DNA from: Candidatus Arcticimaribacter sp. UBA7428
Lineage (GTDB): Bacteria > Bacteroidota > Bacteroidia > Flavobacteriales > Flavobacteriaceae
DNA length: 32,314 bases
NCBI GenBank assembly: GCA_002477625.1
Contig: DLQQ01000021.1
Span: forward strand, 1 to 32,314
Reading direction: 5' to 3'
Shown one piece after another: positions 1 through 8,490 of this stretch. Below the pieces are notes generated by a model that searched no databases, was not told the origin of the DNA, and saw only the letters and a list, made by a program, of their open reading frames with translations. How positions within the stretch are numbered: position 1 is the first letter of the stretch; each line of letters begins with the position of its first letter. The position numbers and the translations under genes are program-made.

Positions 1-702
1 GAATTTAGAAAAGCAAGAAAAATGAAGCGTTGGTCAGCAATGGCCAAAACCTTTACTCGTATAGGAAAGGATATCGTAATTGCTGTAAAAGATGGTGGTC
101 CCGATCCTGATAATAACGCACGCCTTCGCGCTGTAATTCAAAATGCTAAAGCGGCCAACATGCCGAAAGACAATGTTGAACGTGCCATCAAAAAAGCATC
201 GGATAAAAATACAGAAAACTATAAAGAAGTTTTATTTGAAGGATACGCTCCTTTTGGTATTGCTGTTTTAGTTGAAACTGCAACAGACAACAACAACAGA
301 ACGGTTGCCAACGTTAGAAGTTATTTCAACAAGGCCAACGGAAATATGGGTACATCGGGTTCTGTAGAATTCATGTTCGATCGTACCTGTAACTTTAGAA
401 TCAATCCTGAAAACATAGAGCCAGAAGAATTGGAATTAGAATTCATTGACTTTGGTGTTGAAGAGGTATTTGCTGACGAAGATGGTATTTTACTATACGG
501 TCCTTTTGAACAATTTGGTGCCATTCAGAAAGAATTGGAACACCGCTCTTTCGAAATTTTATCTTCAGGCTTTGAACGTATTCCACAAACGCTGACAAAA
601 TTGAATCCAGAACAAGTGGAAGAAGTTGAAAAATTACTCGAAAAAATTGAAGAAGACGACGATGTGATGAATGTGTACCACAATTTAGATCTTACAGATT
701 AA
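1..702 (+). CDS. YebC/PmpR family regulatory protein (5' end outside window)
   Basis: This is a YebC/TACO1-family protein. The family binds DNA as transcriptional regulators in some bacteria, and some members help translation of proline-rich stretches. The reading frame is open from base 1 (EFRKARKMKRWSAMAKTFTR). Family members start MGRAFEFRKARK, so about five residues and the start codon lie before the window; the ATG at 22 is internal. The acidic, glutamate-rich C-terminal domain (EELELEFIDFGVEEV) and the length of about 230 aa fit the family. The last 11 bases overlap the 3' end of the convergent acyltransferase gene. Family call is firm; whether it regulates transcription or acts in translation cannot be told from sequence. 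Confidence 0.93.
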   Translation, partial: EFRKARKMKRWSAMAKTFTRIGKDIVIAVKDGGPDPDNNARLRAVIQNAKAANMPKDNVERAIKKASDKNTENYKEVLFEGYAPFGIAVLVETATDNNNRTVANVRSYFNKANGNMGTSGSVEFMFDRTCNFRINPENIEPEELELEFIDFGVEEVFADEDGILLYGPFEQFGAIQKELEHRSFEILSSGFERIPQTLTKLNPEQVEEVEKLLEKIEEDDDVMNVYHNLDLTD

Positions 703-1243
703 GAATTCCGTTTTCGGGATTTTTACCTTTTATCCCAACAAAATAACTTTTCATGGTTTTGTAATCTTTTTTGATATCGTCTGTTGGAGTAAATAAAGGA
801 TAAAAATGTATGGTCCTTTTTGAATAATCGAACCCAACCAAAAGTATAGGAACTTGTGCGCCCTTTGCGATATAATAAAACCCCGTTTTCCATTCACTAA
901 CGGGCTTGCGTGTTCCTTCCGGAGCAATGGCTAAACGGAACGTTTTTCTCTGGTTGTAAATTTTCACAATGCTTTCTACCACATTCTGATTTCCTTCTCT
1001 ACTCAATGGAGCTCCACCCAAACCTTTAAAAAACCAAGAAGTTAACGGATTGAATAATTCTTTCTTTCCCACATAATTAATTTCTTCTCTCAATACGCTT
1101 CGTATGAAGATGCCGACAAAGAAGTCGTAGTTACTCGTATGCGGGAAAACGGCAATTACAAACTTTGGAATTTTAGGAAAAGACCCGACAACCTTCCATT
1201 TCAGAATCTTAATTAATATTAAATTTGCGAAAAAGCGAAACAT
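692..1243 (-). CDS. PlsC-like 1-acyl-glycerol-3-phosphate acyltransferase family protein
   Basis: Membrane-associated acyltransferase of the PlsC/LPLAT superfamily, 183 aa, probably acylating a lysophospholipid or related lipid on the cytoplasmic face. The catalytic HX4D motif is visible as HTSNYD around residues 35-40, and the substrate-phosphate motif as APEGTRK around 107-113. The protein is shorter than typical PlsC (about 240 aa) and begins with a hydrophobic segment (MFRFFANLILIKILKW). It is the last gene of a leftward group, 10 bases after kdsB, so it may be made together with the Kdo-activating enzyme. The exact acyl acceptor is unknown; a 'lyso-ornithine' or minor-lipid acyltransferase is possible. 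Confidence 0.85.
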   Translation of the reverse strand: MFRFFANLILIKILKWKVVGSFPKIPKFVIAVFPHTSNYDFFVGIFIRSVLREEINYVGKKELFNPLTSWFFKGLGGAPLSREGNQNVVESIVKIYNQRKTFRLAIAPEGTRKPVSEWKTGFYYIAKGAQVPILLVGFDYSKRTIHFYPLFTPTDDIKKDYKTMKSYFVGIKGKNPENGILNL

Positions 1244-1253
1244 ATTTCAGTAC

Positions 1254-1991
1254 TTAAGAAGGGTTATTTAAAAAATGCTCCGCTTTTTTTAAATCTTCAG
1301 GGGTATCAATTCCAATGGCCGATTGATGCGTAACAACCATTTTCATTTTTTTTCCCTGCTCCAAATAGCGGATACACTCTATTTTCTCTGCTTGCTCCAG
1401 AGGAGTCATTTTTGAGGCACTAAAATGAAGTAAAGCTTCCCTTCTAAAAGCGTAAACTCCTAGATGTTTGTAATAATTTTGAGGAAGGTCAGTTGAACGA
1501 TAATACGGTATAGGGCTTCTAGAAAAATAAAGCGCACAATTCTGTTGATCAACAATCACTTTTACATTGTTGGGATTTTCAATTTCTTCTTTTTCTCTCA
1601 GGGGAGTCATCAAAGAAGCCAGATCAATCTGTTGATCAACATCCTCTCTAAAGACCTTCAGGAGTGATTTGAGGCTCGGTTGATTTAAAAACGGCTCATC
1701 GCCTTGGATATTGACTACAACATCCACATGGTGATTCAAAACTGCCTCCGCAATACGATCACTGCCACATTCGTGTTCTTTTAAGCTTCTAAAAACTAGC
1801 CCGCCAAGTTTTTCGATTTCACTCTGAATTGCATCACTATCGGTTGCCACCAGGACTTCCGAAAACAAGCCCGTGGCAAGCACGTTTTTATAGGTATGTG
1901 CAATCAAAGTAGTATCCCCTAGTTTTTGCATCAGTTTTCCTGGAAAACGAGAAGCGTGGTAACGAGCTGGAATAACGGCAATTATTTTCAT
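1254..1991 (-). CDS. kdsB: 3-deoxy-manno-octulosonate cytidylyltransferase (CMP-Kdo synthetase)
   Basis: KdsB couples Kdo to CTP, giving CMP-Kdo for the lipopolysaccharide inner core; it acts in the cytoplasm. The 245-aa length is usual. The nucleotide-binding N-terminus IPARYHASRFPGKLMQKLG (residues 6-24) is diagnostic, followed by EHECGSDRIAEA (72-83), VNIQGDEPFLNQ (93-104) and the FSRSPIPYYR segment near 156-165. A TAnnTTTG -7 box lies 17 bases upstream of the ATG in the 60-base gap after the helicase gene, so kdsB can probably be transcribed on its own, with the acyltransferase downstream. No anomaly seen. Confidence 0.96.
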   Translation of the reverse strand: MKIIAVIPARYHASRFPGKLMQKLGDTTLIAHTYKNVLATGLFSEVLVATDSDAIQSEIEKLGGLVFRSLKEHECGSDRIAEAVLNHHVDVVVNIQGDEPFLNQPSLKSLLKVFREDVDQQIDLASLMTPLREKEEIENPNNVKVIVDQQNCALYFSRSPIPYYRSTDLPQNYYKHLGVYAFRREALLHFSASKMTPLEQAEKIECIRYLEQGKKMKMVVTHQSAIGIDTPEDLKKAEHFLNNPS

Positions 1992-2008
1992 AGGGTGCTT
2001 GTGGATAT

Positions 2009-2016
2009 CAAAAATA
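2009..2016 (-). promoter_or_regulatory. Bacteroidota -7 box upstream of kdsB
   Basis: On the minus strand the bases read TATTTTTG, a full match to the TAnnTTTG -7 consensus of Bacteroidota housekeeping promoters, 17 bases before the kdsB start. No good TTG -33 element is seen at 19-base spacing, so strength is uncertain. Confidence 0.45.
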
Positions 2017-2051
2017 CTAAGTGTTGACTTAATTATGGCTTCAGATCGTTA

Positions 2052-3476
2052 TTATTTCTTGAAAAAATCATCCTTAAACCCTACGAGATACAAATTAGTT
2101 TGAGCCCGAGTCAAAGCGGTATAGAGCCATCTAAAATAACTCAAATCGGGACCATCGGGTAAATAGGGTTGCTCGATAAAAACATTTTTCCATTGGCCTC
2201 CTTGCGACTTGTGACAGGTGATGGCATAGGAGTATTTCACTTGTAAGGCATTAAAATAAGGATTGTTTTTTACTGCTAAAAAACGTTTGTACTTTGTACT
2301 GAGGTGTTGATAATCTTCTTGAACAGCTAGGTACAACTGATTTCCTTCTTCATAAGTCAGGGATGGACTTTCCGAACTTAGCGTATCCAATAAGAGGACC
2401 GTTTCAAAAGGTTTTTCGTCTGGATAATCAACCAACTGAACTTCAACCTTTGCGAATTTGAAGTCATACAGTTCGTGATGACTGAAAATACGAAGTACTT
2501 TAACCAAATCCCCATTGGCAATAAAACCAGGATCAGATTCTGCTTCCAACCAAAAATAATTATTTTTAACTACCATCAACTGATCACCAACAGACAAATC
2601 GGCTTCCAAGAATAAAATCCTCCCTCTAATTTGTTGGTTGTATAAATTGGCTCTTTTGTTTGAACGAACAATAAAAACAGTTTCTTCTAGACCTCCATTT
2701 CGAAGTGCATCATCGAGTAATTCCAGAATTTCATTTCCGTCCTGCAGGCGTTGTACATCATCAGCAACAGTAAGGTCAAATGAAAATGAATCAAAATCTT
2801 CTTCATCCATCTGCCTTCTCAGTTGTGTTGCATTTCCTAAAATCCCCGAATCTTTTTGCTGACGGACAACTTCTTTCAACTCCCATTCGGTGACCGTTTT
2901 GTTGAATTTATTTTCTAAGTATTCCCCGTCCAAAGCAGGGCTTATTGATAGGTGTACCGGAGGAAGCTGTGCCGGGTCTCCCACCAAAAGTAACTTACAG
3001 TTGGTTCCCGCATCAACATACTGCATCAAATCATCTAATAAAGATCCGTTCTCAAATAACTTAGCATTCTGGCGATCATCACCAATCATAGACGCTTCAT
3101 CAACAATAAAGAGAGTGTTTCTGTATTTATTGGGTTTTAATACAAACTGCACACCTGAACCTTTTTCTGTCTTGGTAAAATAAATTTGCTTGTGAATCGT
3201 AAATGCTTTTTTACCCGAATAATTTGCAATTACTTTTGCTGCACGGCCTGTAGGAGCCATCAATACTGCTTTGTAATTGGCCTTATGGAGGAGTTTAACC
3301 AGGTGTCCTATGAGTGTAGACTTTCCTGTACCTGCATAACCTTTGAGCAAATACAAAACATTTTTATCGGCTGTATATAAAAAATCAACAATCGATTCCA
3401 ACCAGAATTTTTGAGAATCAGTAGCATCAAAAGGGAATCTTTTACTTAGTAGTTTTTTAAATTCTGAAGAATCCAT
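2052..3476 (-). CDS. RecD/Dda-like superfamily 1 DNA helicase (UvrD_C_2)
   Basis: ATP-dependent DNA helicase of superfamily 1B, 474 aa, of the compact kind often annotated as AAA-family ATPase or exodeoxyribonuclease V alpha-like. Walker A is GYAGTGKST (residues 46-54) and Walker B is LFIVDEASM (about 123-131). LLLVGDPAQLPPV (about 163-175) is motif III. The C-terminal UvrD_C_2 part has YAITCHKSQGGQWKNVF and WLYTALTRAQTNLYLVGF (motifs V and VI). There are no RecB/RecC neighbours and no N-terminal RecD2 extension, so it is not the RecBCD subunit; a role in repair or replication restart is likely but not shown. It is the first gene of the leftward group with kdsB. Confidence 0.9.
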   Translation of the reverse strand: MDSSEFKKLLSKRFPFDATDSQKFWLESIVDFLYTADKNVLYLLKGYAGTGKSTLIGHLVKLLHKANYKAVLMAPTGRAAKVIANYSGKKAFTIHKQIYFTKTEKGSGVQFVLKPNKYRNTLFIVDEASMIGDDRQNAKLFENGSLLDDLMQYVDAGTNCKLLLVGDPAQLPPVHLSISPALDGEYLENKFNKTVTEWELKEVVRQQKDSGILGNATQLRRQMDEEDFDSFSFDLTVADDVQRLQDGNEILELLDDALRNGGLEETVFIVRSNKRANLYNQQIRGRILFLEADLSVGDQLMVVKNNYFWLEAESDPGFIANGDLVKVLRIFSHHELYDFKFAKVEVQLVDYPDEKPFETVLLLDTLSSESPSLTYEEGNQLYLAVQEDYQHLSTKYKRFLAVKNNPYFNALQVKYSYAITCHKSQGGQWKNVFIEQPYLPDGPDLSYFRWLYTALTRAQTNLYLVGFKDDFFKK

Positions 3477-3542
3477 TTTTGATTATTAATTTTCGGGAAG
3501 ATAATTCATTTCCTAAATACTTTCATGAATAAAAAAAAATTG

Positions 3543-3550
3543 TAGATTTG
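3543..3550 (+). promoter_or_regulatory. Bacteroidota -7 box before the 3572 gene
   Basis: TAGATTTG matches TAnnTTTG exactly. It contains the in-frame TTG at 3548, so that codon would lie upstream of the transcript start. This supports the ATG at 3572 as the start, with a leader of only about 15 bases. Confidence 0.5.
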
Positions 3551-3571
3551 TTTTCAACAAAAATTAAAATA

Positions 3572-4219
3572 ATGAAGATTGCACTACATGCTGTACTTTG
3601 GATTCTAATTGTATTTTTTAGCTATAAGATATACGATTCGATCAATGGTCCTATAAATTTTAACGAAACTAAAAACGAGCGTTACGCAGATGTAATTTCT
3701 CGTCTCAAGGAAATTAGAAAAGCAGAGATTGCTCATAAAGATGTTAAAGGTTATTACGCTGACAATTTCGATAGCTTAGTTAGTTTTATTGATAATGGTA
3801 TTTTTACCTTGATTCAAAAACGCGATTCTTCTTATCTTGAATACGACAAAATATATCGTATTGATATGTTAAAAGAAGTTATTGTTGTTGATACGCTAGG
3901 TTTCATCCCAGTTAAAGATTCCTTATTCCGCAACTCAACAGATTATGCAGATTTAAGAAAAGTACCAGTAGAGGGTATCGATGCAGAATTTTCAATCAAA
4001 GCAGATATCATTGACAAGAATGGATATAGCGTTCCTGTATTTGAAGTTAAGGTTTCAAAAAGCGTGATTTTACACGATCAGAATAAAGACTTGTTAAAGC
4101 AAGAGAACGAAACATTTTCTGTTGACGGTGTAAATGGTCCAGACATTGTATTGGGCTCATTGACAGACGTAAGCGAAAACGGTAACTGGCCTTCTTTATT
4201 TGATGGTCCTAAAAACTAA
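3572..4219 (+). CDS. Hypothetical single-pass membrane protein next to DUF3822 gene
   Basis: I do not recognise a named family. The protein is 215 aa from the ATG at 3572; an upstream TTG (3548) falls inside the promoter box and is rejected. After four residues comes one membrane helix (ALHAVLWILIVFFSYKIY, about residues 4-21), then a soluble part that should face the periplasm. This starts with an amphipathic stretch (ERYADVISRLKEIRKAEIAH) followed by GYYADNFDSLVSFI, a layout reminiscent of a pilin-like stem without the prepilin cleavage site. The last bases overlap the start of the DUF3822 gene, suggesting translational coupling. Functions in envelope assembly or as a partner of the DUF3822 protein are guesses. 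Confidence 0.75.
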   Translation: MKIALHAVLWILIVFFSYKIYDSINGPINFNETKNERYADVISRLKEIRKAEIAHKDVKGYYADNFDSLVSFIDNGIFTLIQKRDSSYLEYDKIYRIDMLKEVIVVDTLGFIPVKDSLFRNSTDYADLRKVPVEGIDAEFSIKADIIDKNGYSVPVFEVKVSKSVILHDQNKDLLKQENETFSVDGVNGPDIVLGSLTDVSENGNWPSLFDGPKN

Positions 4220-4967
4220 CAAACATCAACCAAATGATTTATCCATCCTTGTACTCAGGGATGGATTTTCTTTTTGTACCCAAAAGAAATCCTGTTTCTA
4301 TCCAGTAGAGGATTCAAGCACTATTGACCCCAAGGCAATATCTGATTTTTTAGACCAAGAAGAATTGGTTTCTGAAACAGTGTATCTAATCCACTTAGAG
4401 GGACTTTCAAGTATTGTTCCTTTAGAATTATTTGAAAAAGAAAATGCAGCGTTTTATTTATCCAAAGGATTAACTATAGAATCAAATCAACAGGTTGTAT
4501 TTGATTTGTTGGAGCCCTACAATCAGGTTGTAGTGTATTCAAGGGATGAACAAAAATGGGCAGTCTTAAAAGAACTATTCCCTACCCTTGAAGCAAAACA
4601 TGCCACCACTACCTTGCTCGCTCCGTTGACAGATTTCTCGATGGGAACTCCCAAAAAGCAGCTATTCGTTCATATAAGAGAGGGTGCATTTGAGTTATTT
4701 CTCTTTCAAGGGGCACAGCTTTTGTTCTTCAATTCTTTTGAGCAACAACAGCTGGATGAGTTTTTATACTATCTTTTTTATATTACCGAACAGTTTTACT
4801 TAAAACCAGAGGGTTTTAAATTAGCTTTCCTAGGAGAATACGATCATTTTGCAGAATACTACCAAGGGGTTCAAGAGTATCACAACGACCTTATTTTTCT
4901 GGATGCTCCCTCAGAAAATCATCAGACGAAACATCCTGTTCCGTTTTTAGAAAACAAAATAGGCTGA
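4203..4967 (+). CDS. DUF3822 family protein
   Basis: 254-aa soluble protein recognised as DUF3822, a Bacteroidota family usually encoded beside rsmD. From memory, a solved family member has an actin-like ATPase fold, but no clear nucleotide-binding motif is readable here. Recognisable segments include ISDFLDQEELV (about 47-57), VVYSRDEQKWAVLKELFP (about 102-119) and the aromatic-rich LDEFLYYLFYITEQFYL (about 183-199). The ATG at 4203 is preferred over the TTG at 4200. The gene overlaps the membrane-protein gene by 17 bases and its TGA shares one base with the rsmD ATG, so the three genes form one translationally coupled unit. The function is unknown. Confidence 0.82.
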   Translation: MVLKTNKHQPNDLSILVLRDGFSFCTQKKSCFYPVEDSSTIDPKAISDFLDQEELVSETVYLIHLEGLSSIVPLELFEKENAAFYLSKGLTIESNQQVVFDLLEPYNQVVVYSRDEQKWAVLKELFPTLEAKHATTTLLAPLTDFSMGTPKKQLFVHIREGAFELFLFQGAQLLFFNSFEQQQLDEFLYYLFYITEQFYLKPEGFKLAFLGEYDHFAEYYQGVQEYHNDLIFLDAPSENHQTKHPVPFLENKIG

Positions 4968-5500
4968 TGCGGATTATTTCTGGTTCCTTAAAAGGAAGGC
5001 GAATTACAGCTCCCAAAAAGCTACCCGTTCGTCCTACCACCGACCGTTCCAAAGAAGCCTTATTCAACATACTAAACAATTGGGTTGAATTTAGTGAAAT
5101 TCGAGTGTTGGATTTATTCTCGGGTACAGGTAACATCAGTTATGAATTTGGTTCTAGAGGTGTGAGCAATATTGTTGCGGTAGATCAAAACAAATACTGT
5201 ACGCGTTTCATTGAAGAGACCAGCACTCATTTCAATTTGAATGTTGCCGTAGTGTGTAAAAATGTTTTTGATTACCTCAAAAAACCGCACCAAAGTTTTG
5301 ATGTAGTCTTCGCAGATCCTCCTTATGATCTTCCAGAAGAAGAGTTCTTAAAACTCGTTACTCTAGTTTTTGAGGGCAACTGGCTGAAGGAAGGCGGGCA
5401 ACTTGTGGTAGAACATTCTAAACAATATAAATTAGATGAACACCCAAATTTTGAGTCTTCCCGAAATTATGGTAGCAATACGTTTAGTTTTTTTGAATAA
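4967..5500 (+). CDS. rsmD: 16S rRNA (guanine(966)-N(2))-methyltransferase RsmD
   Basis: SAM-dependent methyltransferase that modifies G966 of 16S rRNA during small-subunit assembly; 177 aa, normal length. The N-terminal RNA-recognition signature MRIISGSLKGRRITAPK and RPTTDRSKEALFNIL, the SAM motif VLDLFSGTGNISYE (about 45-58) and the N6/N2-type catalytic motif VFADPPYDLP (about 114-123) are all present. It starts on the last base of the DUF3822 stop codon. The stop codon sits against the 3' end of the convergent RNase P RNA gene, so the two transcripts meet head to head. Confidence 0.96.
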   Translation: MRIISGSLKGRRITAPKKLPVRPTTDRSKEALFNILNNWVEFSEIRVLDLFSGTGNISYEFGSRGVSNIVAVDQNKYCTRFIEETSTHFNLNVAVVCKNVFDYLKKPHQSFDVVFADPPYDLPEEEFLKLVTLVFEGNWLKEGGQLVVEHSKQYKLDEHPNFESSRNYGSNTFSFFE

Positions 5501-5502
5501 AA

Positions 5503-5797
5503 AAGCAGGCCATAAGCCGGATTCTGTCGAGTCTTATCATTTATCTAGGCTTTTGATTACTCAAAAGCTCAAACCGCCTACCCTTTTACATCGAACGAGC
5601 CGCTCTCAAGCGCAAATTTACTTGGCGTTGCACCGTATAGAGTTTACCTGGTTTCACTACAGCCTTACCTGTACATACTTTCTGCTGCACTTGTCCTATT
5701 CGCCGAGGCGAACGACGGGCGTTACCCGCTATACTGCTCTATGGTGTCCGGACTTTCCTCCCCTCATCTAGGATGAGCAGCGATAAGAGACCTGCTT
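5503..5797 (-). ncRNA. rnpB: RNase P RNA (compact, class A-like)
   Basis: Catalytic RNA that removes 5' leaders from tRNA precursors. On the minus strand it contains conserved region I, GAGGAAAGUCCGGAC (within 5741-5762), AUAGAGCAGUAUAGCGGGUA after it, GGGUAGGCGGUUUGAG in the 3' half and conserved region V ACAGAAUCCGGCUUAU (5512-5527). Helix P1 pairs AAGCAGG (5797-5791) with CCUGCUU (5509-5503). P3 is a tiny hairpin (CUCAUC/GAUGAG, 5777-5763). At about 295 nt it is much shorter than the 377-nt E. coli RNA; the region corresponding to P13/P14 seems missing. Six Ts follow P1 as a possible terminator. Ends are estimated from P1 and the -7 box, to within a few bases. Confidence 0.95.
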
Positions 5798-5800
5798 GCG

Positions 5801-5808
5801 CAAAGGTA
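5801..5808 (-). promoter_or_regulatory. Bacteroidota -7 box of the RNase P RNA gene
   Basis: Minus strand TACCTTTG, a full TAnnTTTG match, ends four bases before the first base of helix P1. This spacing places the transcript start at about 5797-5794, which agrees with the RNA's predicted 5' end. A TTG -33 element is not evident. Confidence 0.6.
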
Positions 5809-5888
5809 CATATTATGTTAATAATTTAGATGTTATTTTGAAGCAGTATAGTCGAATATCCATTTAGATTTTTTTACTTTTATGGGAT

Positions 5889-7597
5889 ATGGAACCCTTT
5901 GTAGTATCTGCTCTAAAATATCGTCCACAACAATTCAAAGATGTTGTTGGGCAATCGGCTATTACCGAGACTTTACGCAATGCTATTCTTAAGAATCAAC
6001 TGCCACAGGCCTTACTTTTTTGTGGACCGAGGGGCGTTGGAAAAACAACCTGTGCTCGTATTCTAGCTAAGCAAATCAACAGCAAAGATCACGAAAACAT
6101 AGATCCTGATCAGGATTTCGCTTTCAATATTTTCGAACTCGATGCGGCTTCAAACAATTCCGTTGACGACATACGAAGCCTCAACGATCAAGTTCGGATT
6201 CCACCACAAACGGGAACGCACAAAGTGTATATCATTGATGAGGTGCATATGCTCTCTACTGCGGCCTTCAATGCGTTTTTAAAAACCTTAGAGGAACCTC
6301 CAAAACACGTAATCTTTATTTTAGCTACTACCGAAAAGCACAAAATAATACCCACCATACTCTCCCGTTGTCAAATCTTCGAATTCAAAAGGATTACGGC
6401 CAGCGACACACAAAACTACTTGGCAGATTTAGCCAAAGAGCAAGGAATTACCTACGAAGATGAAGCCCTGCATTTGATTGCTCAAAAAGCAGACGGCGCC
6501 ATGCGTGATGCCTTGTCTATTTTCGATCGAATGAGTAGTTTTTGTAATCAGAATTTGACTGCAGAAGCTGTTGCAGAAAATCTAAATATTTTAGATAAGG
6601 GTGCTTATTTAGAATTTACAGATCACCTCATAGCAAACAACATCCCCGAAGGTTTAATACAATTCGACACCATTCTCCAAAAGGGAATAGAAGGACATCA
6701 ATTCGTATCAGGACTTGCTTCTCATTTTAGAGATTTACTGATAAGTAAAAACCCGAAGACAATCCCCCTACTCGAAATAAGTGAAAGCTTGCAACAAGCT
6801 TATGCAGATCAGGCAACAAAACTCAATTTGAGCCATCTGATGGATGCAATTGATTTGGCTCATAGCTGTGAACTGAATTTCAAAAACAGCAACAACAAAC
6901 GCTTACACGTCGAATTGTGTATCATGCAGCTAGCCTCACTCCACTTTTATGGAGAAAAAAAAAAGGGCAGCTAATCCCAACCCATAAACTCAATCCCTCC
7001 CAAACAAACCCAGTAACTTCAGCACCAAAAACTGAAGCCCCTAAAGCAAGCAGCGAACCACCAGCCGAAGCCGTTGCTGCTGAGCCAGCAAAAGAGGTTC
7101 TTCCCAAACCCCAAATAACAATAAGTTCGCTTCAATCCAATCAGGTTTCGAGCTTGTCTCTTTCTAGCATCAAAAAGAAAAAGGATTGGGAGCAACAACA
7201 AAAACCAACAGAAGTTGTAAAAGACCTACCTAAAGAGGTCTTTACAGAAGAGCAACTCTTGGACTTTTGGAATACGTATCAAAAAATGAAGTTTAAAAAG
7301 GGAGACCAAAACATAGCCTCCCTCCTTAAAATAAGTAAGCCTGCTCTCGTTGATAATACAACAGTTCATTTCAACGTTCCTTCAGATCTCAACAAGGTAG
7401 AACTCGAGCGAGAATTCACTGCCTTTGTTCCCTACCTCAGGTCGAGTTTAAAGAATTATGACATCTCCGTAAAGGTTATTGTTGACGAACTAACGGAAAA
7501 GAATTTCATCTATACTCCAGAAGAAAAATATGAACGGTTAAAGGAAATCAATCCTGTTCTTGATTTACTGAAAAAAGAATTCGATTTGGATCTGTAG
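5889..7597 (+). CDS. dnaX: DNA polymerase III subunits gamma/tau, two frames joined at an A10 run
   Basis: Clamp-loader ATPase of the replicative polymerase. Frame 0 (5889-6974) gives a 361-aa gamma-like product ending GEKKKGS: Walker A GPRGVGKTT (46-54), Walker B VYIIDE (113-118), sensor 1 LATTEK and arginine finger SRC (159-161), i.e. domains I-III. The four-cysteine zinc module is absent. The tau part (Pro/Ala-rich linker, then a C-terminal domain with TEEQLLDFWNTYQKMKFKK) continues without stops in the -1 frame to 7597. The frames meet at ten As (6955-6964) containing A AAA AAG, the same heptamer as E. coli dnaX. A -1 shift would give 569 aa. Either ribosomal or transcriptional slippage is used, or one base is missing from the run. 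Gene identity is certain; the expression mode is not. Confidence 0.93.
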
Positions 7598-7599
7598 AT

Positions 7600-8490
7600 T
7601 TAAGCGTTATACTTCTTATACATCATCTTAATCATCCCGTCTGCCAAGCCAATTTTAGGGACGAATACTTTGGTTGCGCCGCTCCATTTTAGAGCTTTAA
7701 GGTATATTTCTAATGCCGGTAAAATAACATCGGCACGATCTAGGTTTAGATTGTATTTTAAAATCCGCTGATCATAGCTTAGTTTTTTCAAATCTTGGTA
7801 AAAGATATTGATCTTGATATAAGTAAGCGGCTTCCCTTCTTTAGTATTGGAAAGTTTAAAAACTTTGTTGATGTTTCCTCCCGACCCTAAGAGTGCTATA
7901 TTTTCGATGCCTGCCGTATGGGTTCGTATCCATTTTTCTATTTCGAGCCAGACTTTTTCATTGACCATGTTATTGAGCATACGAACGGTACCCGTTTTAA
8001 ACGATTTAGAAACAATCCGTTTTCCGTTCTGAAGGACACTAAATTCTGAGCTTCCCCCACCAACATCAACATAAAGGAAATTTTGACTTTGACCAAAGTT
8101 GTTTAATATCGTAGTATTGGAAATGATTTCTGCCTCTTTACGTCCGTCAATAACTTCAATCTTAATTTTTGCTTTTTTCTTTACACGAGCAACGAGTTCA
8201 TCCGCATTATTAGACTCGCGAAGAGCAGAAGTAGCGCAGGCCATGTAATGTTTTACACCATAGACTTTCATAATCAGTTTAAAAGACTTCATGGCGTTTA
8301 CAACCCGCTTCATGTTTTTCTTTGATATCTCACCAACGGTAAATGAATCTTGCCCTAAGCGAATGGGCACTCGAATCAATTCACTTTTCATATAAACAGG
8401 GTGCTCTCCTACTTCTTGAACTACATTTGTAATCAATATCCGAATTGCATTGGATCCAATATCAATTGCTGCTAACTTTTTTACTTTCAT
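7600..8490 (-). CDS. Ppx/GppA family phosphatase (exopolyphosphatase-like)
   Basis: Member of the Ppx/GppA family, which hydrolyses polyphosphate or pppGpp. At 296 aa it has only the actin-like ATPase core, without the C-terminal HD-like domains of E. coli Ppx. Phosphate-binding loops are AAIDIGSNAIRILITNV (residues 7-23), a CATSALRESNN segment, YVDVGGGSSEFSV (about 140-152) and LLGSGGNINKVF. It starts on the first base of the ppk1 stop codon region (1-base overlap, TAATG), so it is translationally coupled with the enzyme that makes polyphosphate; exopolyphosphatase activity is therefore the better guess than pppGpp hydrolysis. Its 3' end is two bases from the dnaX stop. Confidence 0.9.
   Translation of the reverse strand: MKVKKLAAIDIGSNAIRILITNVVQEVGEHPVYMKSELIRVPIRLGQDSFTVGEISKKNMKRVVNAMKSFKLIMKVYGVKHYMACATSALRESNNADELVARVKKKAKIKIEVIDGRKEAEIISNTTILNNFGQSQNFLYVDVGGGSSEFSVLQNGKRIVSKSFKTGTVRMLNNMVNEKVWLEIEKWIRTHTAGIENIALLGSGGNINKVFKLSNTKEGKPLTYIKINIFYQDLKKLSYDQRILKYNLNLDRADVILPALEIYLKALKWSGATKVFVPKIGLADGMIKMMYKKYNA

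Noticed and set aside
5436..5771. A 111-codon plus-strand ORF across 5436-5771
   Set aside because: It lies on the opposite strand of the RNase P RNA gene and continues out of frame from rsmD; the sequence is explained by the RNA.
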